Assembly: GCA_026874595.1 (NCBI GenBank)
Contig: CM049316.1
Coordinates: 63,593,176-63,657,175, forward strand
DNA: 64,000 nucleotides
Source of the DNA: Sipunculus nudus
Taxonomy: Eukaryota; Annelida; Sipuncula; Golfingiida; Sipunculidae
Direction of reading: 5' to 3'
A model generated the notes under the pieces. The model worked only from the letters and a program-made list of their open reading frames with translations. It was not told where the DNA came from and made no database searches. Of this stretch, positions 22,270-42,324 are shown one piece after another. The first letter of the stretch is position 1; each line of letters starts with the position of its first letter. The position numbers and the translations under genes are program-made.

Positions 22270-24350
22270 GCCACCTATGTTGACCTACTTTCTGCAGGAC
22301 GAAATGATCTTTTCCACTTCTTCCAAGATTAGTCATTAAGTATTAATATTTTGGCTTTCATATCATAGTCAACAGTCCCTTAAAGGAAGGGGAATAATTT
22401 GTGTGTAAATTCAGTCAAGTCATTTTCAAGATGGCGTCTCTAGGGAACTTCAAATTGTGTCAATCGCAAAATTTTGCAACTTGATGTGTTTCCATACATG
22501 ATGTATTGTCTGTTGCCAAATATTTTAGGAACTGCTGCAGCCTTCAGTTTCAAATTTCACAGGTATATTGATCATTTGACTGCTAAATGATTTTGACCTC
22601 CAGGTGGCGCCACCTGTCTTGACCTACTTTTTAGCCCTTAGGCTGATGGGCTATTGTCGTCACCCAAGCTGTCCGTCCGTCCGGCGTCCGTTAACTTTTC
22701 CCTTGTGAGTGGGATATCTGGAAAAGGATTCATCGTCAGAATTTTATTTCCTCGGTAAAGATGTTTATCGACAAAATCTCGGTCAAGTTCGAAGATGGGT
22801 GACCTTGACCTATTTTTCTACATTTTAGAGCTGATTATAGAAAAACACTTAGATGCTTATTACTCAGGAACCATTTGGTGGATTTTCACAAAACTTACTA
22901 TGATTATTGGGACTGATAGTCTGTACCTGCTATACAAGTTTGGTGGCGCCACCTACAATTTCTGATTTTTAATGAATTTTTATCGGATTTTTCAACTTTG
23001 GGCTTGTGAGCGGGATATCTCGAAAAGGATTCACCGTAAGAATTTTATTTTTTTCGGTGAAGATGTATATTGACAAAATCTCGGTCAAGTTCGAAGATGG
23101 GTGACCTTGACCTATTTTTCTACTTTTTAGAGCCGATTATAGAAAAAACATTTAGAAGCTTATTTCTCAGGAACCATTGGATGGATTTTCACAAAACTTA
23201 CTATGATCATAGGGACTGATAGTCTGTAACTGCTGCACAAGTTTGGGGGCGCCACATGCAATTTCTGATTTTTTTATTGAATTTTTCTTGGATTTTTCAA
23301 CTTTGGCCTTGTGAGCGGGATATCTCTAAAAGGATTCACAATAGGAATTTTATTTCTTTGGTGAAGATGTGTATCGACAAAAAACTTGTTCATGTTCGAA
23401 GATGGGTGACCTTGACCTACTTTTCAAGGTCAAAGAGCTTATAATAGAATAAAACTTAGAAGCTTATTTTTCAGGAATCATTTGGTGGATTGTTATGAAT
23501 CATGGTACATACCTCTCCATTTTAAATTTATAACTGAGACATGTACAGATATACATCCATGTGAGAACAGATATTTAGTACTTGTTACTGTTACCACCTC
23601 TAAACACTGTTCTTTTGGCTGAGGGCTTTTGTCAGCTTTTGCTGATATTCTAGTTGTGGGATGAAATGGTCTTTTCCACTTCTTCTGAGATAAGTCATAA
23701 AGTAATAACATTTTGGCCTTCATATCATAGTCAACAATTCCATAGAGGAAGGGGAATAATTTGACTATATATTCAGTCAAGTCATTTTCAAGATGGCATT
23801 TCTACGGAACTTCAAATTATGTCGATTGCAAAATTTGACAACTTGATGCGTTTCCATACATGATGTATTGTCTGTTACCAAATATCTTAGGAACTGCTAC
23901 AGCCTTCAGTTTCAAATTTCACAGGAATATTGATCATGTGACTGCTAAATAATTTTGACCTCCAGGTGGCGCCACCAGTGTTGACCTACTTTTTGCGGGA
24001 TGAATGGTCTTTTCCACTTCTTCCAAGATAATTCATAAAGTAATAATATTTTGGCCTTCATATCATAGTCAGCAGTTCCTTAGAGGAAGGGGAATAATTT
24101 GAGTATAAATTCAATCAAGTAATTTTCAAGATGGCATCTCTACAGAACTTCAAATTGTGTCTATCGCAAAATTTGACAAATTGATGTGTTTCTATACACG
24201 ATTTATTTTCTGTTACAAAAGTATCTTAGGAACTGCTGCAGCCTTCAGTTTCAAATTTTACAGGAATATTGATCATTTGACTGCTAAATGATTTTGACCT
24301 GCAGGTGGCGCCACCTGTGTTGACCTACTTTTTACAGGCTGTAAAGGTCT
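22270..24350. repeat. 338-bp tandem repeat array split by a nested repeat
   Basis: Units carrying TTTCCACTTC recur at 22311, 23673 and 24011, with a fourth diverged start near 24349 (period 338). Each unit has CATATCATAGTCA, a block with AAGGGGAATAATTTG, TTCAAGATGGC and ends in the palindrome GGTGGCGCCACC followed by TTGACCTACTTTTT. The first and second units are separated by the 22628-23540 repeat. No coding capacity. Confidence 0.8.
22628..23540 (+). repeat. Interspersed repeat with internal ~303-bp tandem units
   Basis: The head AGCCCTTAGGCTGATGGGCT is followed by GTCCGTCCGTCCGGCGTCCG and three ~303-bp units marked by TTGTGAG.GGGATATCT at 22703, 23004 and 23309. Each unit contains TTCGAAGATGGGTGACCTTG and the first two GGTGGCGCC. 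The tail is TACCTCTCCATTTTAAATTT. A shorter inverted copy lies at 36196-36806 with matching head and tail, which defines this as one mobile or dispersed unit. Confidence 0.8.
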
Positions 24351-24840
24351 TTTCTGCTTTTTCCAAGATATATCTATACTTTCCAAGATAAGTATTTATT
24401 TGTTATAATCCACAAAAACAGGGTCTCCTCTGAGACCCTTGGACTGATCTTTCCAAAACCCTTCATACCTGTTCCATCTTCTATGTAGTTGTAGGTAACA
24501 ATGATGGGTGACCTTTCTGTGCAGTACAAACCTGGGTGTCTTTTAGATAACAGCCCAAATCTCAGGAGTGGTTCAATGTATTGAGCTGAAATTGTGCATA
24601 TCCATAGATCTTAGACTCCTCCATCTAGTACTCAAGACTGGTGGTGCCTTCTGCAATCGTTTTCCCATTGCGTCTATTCATACATGTGCTTTGGGTGAAA
24701 ATTGCTTATATCTCAGGAGTGGGTAACGGTATTGGTCTGAAATTTGGCATGTGCATCCATCTTGGAAAGTTTTCTCATAAACCAGACAGGTGGTGCCACC
24801 TACCTTGTGCAATAGGATAGTATCTACTTGCAAAGGAATG
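24351..24840. repeat. Diverged repeat tail with a short perfect hairpin
   Basis: GGGTCTCCTCTGAGACCC (24421-24438) is a perfect 7-bp-stem hairpin. The rest has ATCTCAGGAGTGG twice (24562, 24712) and GGTGGTGCC twice (24641, 24791), an internal duplication of about 150 bases. It continues the low-complexity block but not the 338-bp unit. Confidence 0.55.
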
Positions 24841-25206
24841 AATGGTATTTTCACATTCACCATTTTTTTTTAATCACCTGCCACCATGCACAGTAATTCG
24901 CAGAGTGAATATTAGACCCCTGGGTCACTTGTTTCTTCTTTTTTTTCCATTGAAAAATTCTGATTTATACTATTTCCCTCCTACTATAAGAATCCAGTTA
25001 GAACAAGAATGGAACACTTCTCAGTTTTTCTCTGTGCAAATGTCCAGCATGTGTCACAACATGTGGAAAATTCTCCAGTTTTCATGCAGAGGGATGCGCA
25101 CCATGTTATTGTATTTTTCTGACTTTCGGAGTGATAAATATTACACATGCTTATTATGCTGATAAAAAAATGGGAAATTTCTGCTAATTTTACTCTTTTT
25201 TCACAC

Positions 25207-25212
25207 TTTATT
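25207..25212 (-). terminator. Candidate polyadenylation signal of METTL9
   Basis: TTTATT on the plus strand reads AATAAA on the minus strand, about 175 bases beyond the METTL9 stop codon. It is the first such hexamer I see downstream; use of it is unproven. Confidence 0.4.
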
Positions 25213-25385
25213 TAAAAGAAGACTACTCCATTTGTTCAAAGCACTTACAATTTTTTGGGGTCTTTTACATTTGGCAGGCCTGAAAAACTCTTTTGAGTGG
25301 AATCACCCACAAAATTTTCTAAATTTACAGTACTTCACATTCACTTACCAGTCAAGACAACAAGGCATTTTTCTGTTTAATTATT

Positions 25386-35060
<9,675 letters not shown>

Positions 35061-35780
35061 CTAAAATAAGAAAAAAAATTTCACACTAGTTGTGTGTCAA
35101 ATACAATTGCCCCTCTAAAAAATTCGACATACAGTAATCGAGGAAAATGCAAAACAGTTTCAAGCTGTTTTGAATGCAGATTGAGCATCACTTGGCTATC
35201 CAAAGTATTTTCAAACCAATTTGGCAGAACTTTTTTTATCCAGCTCAAGAGGTGGATTCAAACCTTTTCCAATTATCTGCTCAGCTTATGTGCCGGGTGA
35301 ACCCTCAAATTACTTTCAAAATGGTTTAGACCATGTTTTATAGCAGCAACTGAATCACTGCACATGCTTGTATCAGCATGTTGTTACATTGTTCTATATG
35401 TGAAATATACACATCTCATGCATTGGTGCCAGATGCCTGTTTGAAACTGATCTGACTACTCCAATTTAAGTAAAACATTTTAAAATCGTTTGTGTGTGAA
35501 AGGGGTATATGTGTTCATACTGCACCATAAAATAAGCATAATCAGTACTGTATTTGATAAAGTATTAGATTCATTTCTCATGTCCACTGATATTGCACAT
35601 GCCCATAAATAATCTTGATGGGCTGATGCAAATACACTAGTTGCTCATTCAGTATGAACCTACCTCACTAGGTGGTTTCAATGATATTACAGATCAAAAC
35701 ACAAATGGACTGGGTGTGGTGTGAAATGAATGTGGACTTCAGGGGCTGATCCAGGATTTAGGAAAAGGGGGGGTCCAACC
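35061..35780. other. Unique sequence upstream of the METTL9 exons
   Basis: I looked for the missing METTL9 first exon on the minus strand (start codon, hydrophobic signal-anchor, phase-0 donor) and did not see it. No other feature recognised. Confidence 0.45.
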
Positions 35781-35829
35781 CAGGAGGACTATTGAAAAAC
35801 CTAAATCTAGATGTGTCGGAACGACACAA

Positions 35830-37545
35830 ATGCCCCCGAGTGGAGCAAATTATAAATATTTGTTTATTTTTTTTTTTAAGTTCAGGAGGTGTCTTATGGT
35901 CAAAAGAAGGTCAACAAGGGCAAAATGCAAACTCGATCTGTAACAGGTCATTATCAAGCAACACACCAAAAAGTCAGGCCAGTATCTGCAGGCATTGTGA
36001 AAAAAGTCCATACATGTGCATTTTTCATGAAAATTTCTGTCTTTCATGAAATTTTCTATGTTCAGGATCTGTCATATGGTCAAAAATAGGTCAACTGGGA
36101 CAAAAGTGAACTCAATCTGTAAGTGGTCATTATGTGCCCACAGACCAAACATTAGGCCAGTATCTGTAAGCACTGCATTGCGAAACTAGAATATTAACAA
36201 AAGCTGATAATCAGTTATAAATTTAAATTGGAGGGGTATGTACCATGTTTCATGACAATCCACCAAATGCTTCCTGAGAAATAAGCTCCTAAGTTTTTTT
36301 CTATACTAAGCTCTGTTACCTTGAAAAGTAGGTCAAGATCACCCATCTTTGAACTTGACCAAGAATTTGTAAATATCATGCAATAGCACTGAAGAAATGA
36401 AGTTCCTGTGTTGAATACCTTTGGAGATATCCTGCACAAAAGGCCAAAATTGAAAAATCTGATAAAAATTCATTAAAAAATCAGAAATTGCACGTACAGA
36501 CCATCATTCCAAATGTCCATAGTAAGTTTTGTGAAAATCAACAAAATGGTTCCTGAGATATAAACTTCTGAGTGTTTTTGTATAATCAGCTCTAAAACAT
36601 AGAAAAATAGGTAAAGGTCACCCATCTTCGCACTTGACCAAGATTTTGTTGATATATATCTTCACTGATGAAATAAAATTCCAACAATGAATCCTTTTAG
36701 AGATATCCTGCTCACAAGGTAAAAGTTAACAGACACGGGACGGACGCCAGACGGACGGACAGCTTGGGTGACAATAGCCCAACAGCCGATGGGCTTAGGG
36801 CTAAAAAAGGCTGAACATGTACATTTGCAATGAAAATTTCTTTTTTTTCATGAAATTTTCTATGTTTAAGGAGCCGTAAAACAACCGGGATAAAATGCGA
36901 ACTCGATCTGTAACTGGTCATTATCTGCCCACACATAAAAAATCAGGGCGGTATCTGCAGGCATTGTGGTAAAAAGTACATATGCATTTGTTATGAAAAT
37001 TTCTATTTTTCATAAACTTTCTATGTTCAGGGCACCATCAAACGGTCAAAAGTAGGTCAACTGAAACAAAACTGGAAATCAATCTGTAACTGGTCATTAT
37101 CTGCCCACACACCAATAATCAAGCCCATACCTGCAGGCAATGCGAAAAAAAAGTCAGTACATGTGCACTTGTCATGAAAATTTATATTTTTCATGAATTT
37201 TCTATGTCAGGGCACCGTCAAACGGTCAAAAGTAGGTCAACTGGGATAAAACACAAATTTGATCTGTAAATGGTCATTATCTGCCATCACACCAAAAATC
37301 AGGCCAATATCTGCAGGCATTGTGAAAAAAAGTCCTTACATGTGTATTTGTCATGAAAATTTCTATTTTTCATGATATTTTCTATGTTCAGGAGCCGTAA
37401 AACAGTCAAAAGTAGGTCAACCGGGATGAAATGTGAACTCGATCTGTAAGTGGTCATTATCTGCCCACAAATAAAAAATCAGGCCAAGATCTGCAGGCAT
37501 TGCAAAAAAAAAAAAAATTTGTACAACTGTTTGATTCCGGAATGA
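35830..37545 (+). repeat. 180-bp tandem array interrupted by an inserted repeat
   Basis: AGGTCAAC markers at 35908 and 36088, and again at 37054, 37234 and 37414, are exactly 180 bases apart. Each unit has TTTCATGAAATTTTCTATGT, GGTCATTAT.TGCC and ATCTGCAGGCATTG. The array is broken by the inverted repeat copy at 36196-36806. Confidence 0.85.
36196..36806 (-). repeat. Inverted copy of the 22628-23540 repeat inside the 180-bp array
   Basis: From TAAATTTAAATTGGAGGGGT to CAACAGCCGATGGGCTTAGG it is the reverse complement of the repeat at 22628-23540, including CGGACGCCAGACGGACGGAC. It carries fewer internal units. Its insertion into the 180-bp array shows that the element moved after the array formed. 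Confidence 0.8.
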
Positions 37546-37940
37546 CGGTCATGGGTAAAACTATATGCCCGACCACTTTGTGGCGGGGGCATAAAAAGGT
37601 CCCCAGGTCCAGAAAAGGGGGGGGGGGGGGTTCAGACCAAAGAATTGTGTCTGAATTAAACCCTTATAAAAAGGTTGCTTCGGATATAAAGGGGTTCTGG
37701 ACTTGGAGGAAGTAAAATGGTTTTACATAGACCTTTTCTACAGTTTGCCCAGATTACTTAAATGTACCATACATCTCCTCATCACAAAGCCTTTGTTATG
37801 TGAAAAACAATGTGACTGATAAGTGTTCTGCAAGATCAATGATCAGATGGTTTTGCACCAACTGACCAATCAAACTAGACGACCATAGGTCGAACGCTTG
37901 CCGGAAATCGGAAGTGAAACACAGATGGACAGAACATATT
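37546..37940. repeat. Transitional repeat with G-run and CGACC-ATA-GGTCG hairpin
   Basis: A G-run at 37617-37630 is followed by mixed sequence and, at 37880-37892, the small inverted repeat CGACCATAGGTCG next to AACGCTTGCCGGAAATC. The same module occurs at 42101 and 52206 with other loop bases. Confidence 0.5.
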
Positions 37941-39330
37941 GTCGGTTTTCTATTAATGGAATGACTCTCAGGTATATTGCTGAGATTATGTGGCCCGTAG
38001 AATGACATATGAGACAAAAGAACAGGCAAGCAGAGAAAGCTGACTACAAAAGACGAACGGACAGACATACTGACTTTGTGAGACAAGATTGACACCAGAT
38101 GACTTAACCTAGTTATGGAGAAGATTCAAAGGAAGAAAATGAGTTATAATTTATGTAATTTAGATTTATAGTTTTGGAGGTATGGCGAATTAATGATATA
38201 CTTGGGAGGTTCGACTGTAGCGCCCTCTAGCGGACATATTCCGAAGACGACAAATGCATTTCGTATTATTAGTGTATGACATGAGATGTCCCAGTTTCAA
38301 AAGGATTCCGTCAAAGCTATGGCCTATAGAATGCTATATGTAAGGCGTAAGAACCAGCAAGCAGGCGACTTTGAGGGTAACGGACAAACAGATGGACACA
38401 CTGACAAAGTGATAGAAGATTGAAACCAGATGCCTTAATCAAGTTATGGAGAAGACTCAAAGGAAAAGAATAAGCTATAGTTTATGTAACTGAGGTTTTT
38501 GGTGTAGAGATATGGCCAATACAATGGTATGTGTGTGAGGGTCGTGTGCAGCGCCCACTAGTGGCCATATCCAGAAAATGAAAAATTTATTTCTAGATAT
38601 TAATGTATGACATAAGATGTAATAGTTTCAAAAGGATTCCTTCAAAACTGTGGCCTATAGAATGCTATATGTGAGACGCAAAAACCAGCAAGCAGGCGAA
38701 TTTGAGGACAACTGACAAACAGACGGACACACTGACAAAGTGACTCAAGATTGAGTCCAGATGACTACTCCAGGTTATGGAGAAGACTCAAAGGAAGAAA
38801 AAAGCTACAGTTTATGTAACTGAGGTTTATAGTTTTGGAGATATTGCCAAAGCATGATATGTTGGGAGAGGTTCAAGTTCAGCGCCCCCTAGCGGCCATA
38901 TCCGGAAAATGAAAAATTGGTTTCGAGATATTAGTGTAAGACTGAAGATTTAATGGTTTCAAAAGGATTCTTTCAAAACTGTGGCCTGTAGAATGCTATA
39001 TGTGAGACGCAAGAGCAAGCAGGCGAATTATAGGACAACTGACAAACAGACAGACACACTGACAAAGCATCACAAAATTGTGACCAGATGACTACACTGG
39101 TTTATGGAGAAAACTCAGAGGAAGAAAATAAGCTTTAGTTTATGTAATTGAGGCTTATAATTTCGGAGGTATGGCCAAAATATGATATGTTCGGGAGGTT
39201 CGCATCCAGCGCCCCCTAGCGGCCCTATTCAAAAATTGAAAAAAGATTTCGAGATACTAGTGTAGGACTTATAATATGTCAGTTTCAAAAAGATACCTGC
39301 AATAATGTGGCCTTTGGCGCAAGATGAATG
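37941..39330 (+). repeat. ~330-bp tandem array (about four units) carrying CTCF-like motifs
   Basis: GACACACTGAC-type markers at about 38064, 38395, 38726 and 39053 give a period of 327-331. Units share TATGGAGAAGACTCAAAGGA, TGGCCTATAGAATGCTATAT and AGCGCCCCCTAGCGGCCATA. Further copies of the family are at 52260-52770 (one) and 55500-56212 (two). All small open frames here come from the repetition. Confidence 0.85.
38219..39226 (-). promoter_or_regulatory. Four CTCF-like motifs, one per ~330-bp unit
   Basis: Sites at 38219-38236, 38550-38568, 38881-38899 and 39208-39226 read on the minus strand like TGGCCGCTAGGGGGCGCTG, close to the CTCF consensus TGGCCACCAGGGGGCGCTA. The G-rich core is the best preserved part of the unit. 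Occupancy is unknown. Confidence 0.4.
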
Positions 39331-39881
39331 AAATCTCGAAATATCTCTATTCACGAGATATTTTACGAGATACTGCAAGACTTGTAATAAAATCTTGTTG
39401 TACTAGTTGAATGCTACCTGATGCAAAAAACTAGATCACTCTAGCTTTAAAACTGACAAAGTTAGAAAAATAAGACCCATTATTTTCGAATATCATGACT
39501 TTTCCCCTAAAATTTGTAACCATAGTTACGGCAAATTTGAGTCAGCTACACACCAGATGACAGGCCTTGGAATGACAATTAAAATAAGCTATTGTTGAAG
39601 TAGATACGACTAATAGTCACAAAGATATGAAGAAAAACCGTTTTGAGAAGTTTTGACGACCTTGACCTTGACGTTTGACCTATTTTAACCAAAAACAATA
39701 GGGCACCTAGAAATTATGTTTTCATCATCCCTGTAAGTTTCAAGGTGATTGTGGCAAAATGCCAGGAGAGTGCAGACAAACAAACAAACAGACAGACAGA
39801 CAATCAGACAGACAAACAGACATACGCAACTGACCAATATGCTTGCCGAAATCTTTGATTCCGGCAAGCAACAAACTAGCT
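39331..39881. repeat. Part of the composite repeat related to the 1269-bp unit
   Basis: Contains CATGACTTTTCCCCTAAAAT, GTAACCATAGTTACGGCAAA, a GACCTTGACCTTGACGTTTG block, a CAGACAAACA-type tail and CTTGCCGAAATC..GATTCCGGCAAG hairpin, in the same order as in the 1269-bp units but strongly diverged. Confidence 0.65.
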
Positions 39882-41540
39882 GCAAAAGTCGCCGTGTTAT
39901 CAGCATTTACGTGAAATCATGTTTTTTTCTCGCTTGACGAGATATAGTACGAGATTTGGCAAGACGAGCAGTTTTATTATGTCAAGACGGCCAAACGTTA
40001 CGAAATGGCGAAAACTAGATCCGTCTAGCTGTAAAAGTCGCCGAGTTATAAGCATTTCCGTGTACTCTCGTGTTTTCTCGTTTGACGAGATATGGTGCAG
40101 GATTTGGCCAGTCTTGCAGGTTTGTCATGTCAAGCCGTCCAAATGTTAATGAATGCCAAAAACTAGACCTGTCTAGCCGTGAAAGTCGCCGACTTATATG
40201 CATTTCTGTGAAATCTCTTTTTTCCACATTTGACCAGATGTAGTGCGAGATTTTGCCAAGTATCGCAGTTTTACTATGTCAAGTTGGCCAAATGTTACCA
40301 AATGCCAAAAACTAGACCTGAGTAGCTGTAAAAGTCGCCTAGTTATAAGCATTTCCATGATATCTCGTTTTTTTCTCGCTTGACGAGATATGGTGCGAGA
40401 TTTGGCCTGATTTCTTTTCTGGCGTGTCAAGCTGGTCATATGTTATGAAATGCCGGAAACTAGACCTGTGTAGCTGTAAAAGTCGCCGAGTTATAAGCAT
40501 TTCTGTGAAATCTCGTTTTTTCTCGTTTGACGATAAACCGAGCAAAATTTGACAAGACTTGCAATTGAATGACTTAGAACCAAGGGGAAGCAGCCTCATG
40601 CAAAAGACTAGACCCTTGAAACATAAATATTAACCGAGATAGAAGCCAAAAACTGCATATTTTCAGATCGTCAAGTTTAACCCACAAATTTGGTAACCAT
40701 GGTAACGGCAGCACAAAGCTACATGTGCGGAGGAATAAGCCAATGTTCCTAGTTTAAGATACAACGATAAAAATTGTGCCATGTTTAAAATTATTTTAGA
40801 TATTGCAGAAAAATGATATGTTACAGTGTTTCAGGTACCACGCCCCCTGGTGGCTATTTCCAAAAAATAAAAAACTGATTTCGAGATATTTATAAATAAC
40901 ACAAAATATATCAAATTCAAAGCCATTGTTAAAAAAATGCAACCTGTAGGTCATATTTAATGAAATCTCGAAGACTCTCGTTTGACGAGAAATGGTGCGA
41001 GATTTGGCGAGACTTTCAGTTTTATCATGTCAAACTGCCTATAAGGTACATAATGACCAAAACCAGACGTCTGTAGCTTAAAAATTGAAAAAGTTACAAA
41101 AAATGGTCGTGTTATTTCCAATTTCCATGATTTTTGCCCAAAAAATGTTACCATGGTAACGGCACTTGCATATCTGTCGTGTCAAGCTGGTCTAGTGGAA
41201 CTAAATGCCGTAAACCAGACGTGTCTAGCTGTAAAACTGACCCAGTTATAAGCATTTCCGTGAAATCCCGTGTTTTCTCGTTTGACGAGATACGGTGCGA
41301 GATTTGGCCTGTCTTGCAGCTCTGTCGTGTCAAGCTTGTTTGGTGGAACGAAATGCCGAAAACCAGACCTGTCTAGCTGTAAAAGTCGCCGAGTTATAAG
41401 CATTTCCGCGAAGTCTCGTTTTTTCTCGTTTGACGAGATATGGCGCGAGATTTGGCGTAACTTTCAGTTCTGTCGTGTCAAGCTGGTCATGAGGAACAAA
41501 ATGCCGAAAACTAGATCTGCCTAGCTTAAAAACTGACAAA
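39882..41540 (+). repeat. ~148-bp tandem array with CTCGTTTGACGAG palindromes
   Basis: The marker GTAAAAGTCGCC recurs at 39882, 40031, 40179, 40328 and 40476, and after an interruption at 41231 and 41379, with spacing 148-149. Each unit has CTCGTTTGACGAGATATGG, itself a small hairpin (CTCGT/ACGAG), and GCGAGATTTGGC. The interruption (about 40600-41150) is a diverged piece of the 1269-bp unit, with GTACCACGCCCCCTGGTGGC at 40836. Confidence 0.85.
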
Positions 41541-42130
41541 GTTACAAAAAAATGGTCGTGTTATTTCCAATTCCCATGAATTTTGCCCAAAAAATGTAAC
41601 CATGGTAACGGCAAATTTGAGTAAGCTACATATCAAAAGAAAGGCCAGGTGATGACGAAAAAAATGAGCTATTGCAGAAGTGGATAAGCCTATTTATGGC
41701 GAAGTTATAGTGCAAAAACCGTTAACCACACCTGTCGTGACCTTGACCCTTGACCTTGGAGCAATGTTGACCAAAAACAATAGAGTTCCAGGGTCTTCGG
41801 TTGTCAATCAACCCTGTAAGGGTCATGTCGATTGCTGCAAAATTGTGGCCAGGAGAGCGCAGACAAACACACAAAAAAAACAAATAAACAAAAAAACAAA
41901 CAAATGGACATACGCAACTGACCAACCAACTTGCCGAAATCGAAGATTTCCGGCAAGCAACAAACAGACAAATGGACATACGCAACTGACCAACATGCTT
42001 GCCGGAAATCTTCCGGCAAGCAAACAAACAGACAAATGGACATACGCAACTGACCAACATGCTTGCCGGAAATCTTCCGGCAAGCAATAAACAAACTAGA
42101 CGACCTGAGGTCGAACGCTTGCCGGAAGTG
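41541..42130 (+). repeat. End of composite unit: CAGACAAA tail plus 64-bp hairpin module
   Basis: After GACCTTGACCCTTGACCTTG, a tail of CAAACAAA/CAGACAAA text leads to a 64-bp module repeated from 41996 to 42060. Each copy ends in TGCTTGCCGGAA-ATC-TTCCGGCAAGCA, a perfect 12-bp inverted repeat (41996-42022, 42060-42086). CGACCTGAGGTCG follows at 42101-42113. Confidence 0.8.
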
Positions 42131-42292
42131 ACCGGAAATAAGACAGCGAAATAGATGGACAGTTACTAGGCAGACAGACAGGGAACATTTGGATCTGATC
42201 AAATGAAAAACCTCTATCATGGGGAAAACAGTAGCACATATGAATAAGGTCTTGCTGATTTTCAAAAGTCAAAGAGGAGTAGACAGAGAGAC

Positions 42293-42324
<32 letters not shown>

